Both the position numbers and the translations under genes were made by a program. Positions 58,745-58,792 of a DNA stretch of 58,792 nt are shown one piece after another. Every line of letters starts with the position of its first letter. Position 1 is the first letter of the stretch. This DNA is from Sphaerochaeta sp. Phil3 (GTDB lineage Bacteria > Spirochaetota > Spirochaetia > Sphaerochaetales > Sphaerochaetaceae): the NCBI GenBank assembly GCA_001940825.1, contig MSGT01000052.1, positions 1 through 58,792 on the forward strand, read 5' to 3'. A model generated the notes under the pieces. It saw only the letters and a list, made by a program, of their open reading frames with translations, was not told the origin of the DNA and did not search any database.

Positions 58745-58778
58745 AGCCCTATTGTGTCTCCTAATACAACAAGGGGCT
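58745..58778 (+). terminator. Possible hairpin terminator at the window end
   Basis: AGCCCTATTGTGT can pair with the later ACAACAAGGGGCT with mismatches and a bulge. No T-run follows, so this is a weak call. Confidence 0.3.
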
Positions 58779-58792
58779 GTAACAAAAGTCGG

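Overview
The window reads as one stretch of a bacterial chromosome with dense, short-gapped operons. It contains no rRNA, tRNA, CRISPR array or complete insertion sequence that I can recognise. The gene content fits a host-associated or gut-type anaerobe, and a member of the Spirochaetota (Treponema/Sphaerochaeta-like) is my best guess: rplU-rpmA-obgE-nadD-yqeK-rsfS order without a prp gene, dimeric glycyl-tRNA synthetase, several CUT1-type sugar importers, Rpn-type nucleases and DUF4143 ATPases. The lineage is inference only.

Layout. 1-6480: TetR regulator with a palindromic operator, the ribosome/GTPase/NAD operon (rplU, rpmA, obgE, nadD, yqeK, a lipoprotein, rsfS), and a convergent D-aminoacylase-type amidohydrolase. 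6482-15783: a Fic-fold protein whose active-site motif is destroyed, a sugar ABC operon with a HAD phosphatase, a Cof-type phosphatase, a membrane-anchored endonuclease/exonuclease/phosphatase protein and a two-component system. 15822-21036: copper P-type ATPase, pyridoxamine kinase, a tandem 106-bp repeat and two orphan genes. 21037-28572: an ECF transporter (S, fused A-A', T) followed by four tandem SAM hydroxide adenosyltransferase (DUF62) paralogues and a fifth convergent one. One paralogue has lost all three catalytic residues, one lacks its C-terminal domain and one has Tyr in place of the catalytic His. 28623-35255: Rpn nuclease, lipoate ligase, a hyper-acidic small protein, a lipoprotein, and a three-gene operon of an AAA ATPase, a degenerate RloB-like protein and a seven-helix LuxR regulator. 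35443-43803: a LacI-controlled beta-glucan locus (ABC importer, GH30, GH5, GH2). 43902-47936: gltX-glyS-tyrS. 47995-51108: a NitT/TauT-type ABC transporter interrupted by mntP. 51203-58739: 8-oxoguanine glycosylase, a YhcH protein, a small membrane protein, diverged copies of the 106-bp repeat, a two-gene ABC exporter, azlCD and a DUF4143 AAA ATPase.

The strongest candidate for a new system is the ECF transporter plus DUF62 array: a vitamin-type importer coupled to a family of adenosyl-ligand enzymes and pseudoenzymes. The second is the ATPase/RloB-like/LuxR operon. It has the architecture of an RloAB/PARIS-like defence module, but the hallmark residues are replaced in both core proteins and a membrane regulator is added. 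Regulatory DNA is unusually legible. There are two near-identical LacI operators, one of them inside a signal-peptide coding region; hairpins between binding-protein and permease genes in both sugar operons; and at least five promoters whose -10 box lies 6-9 nt before the start codon, implying leaderless mRNAs.
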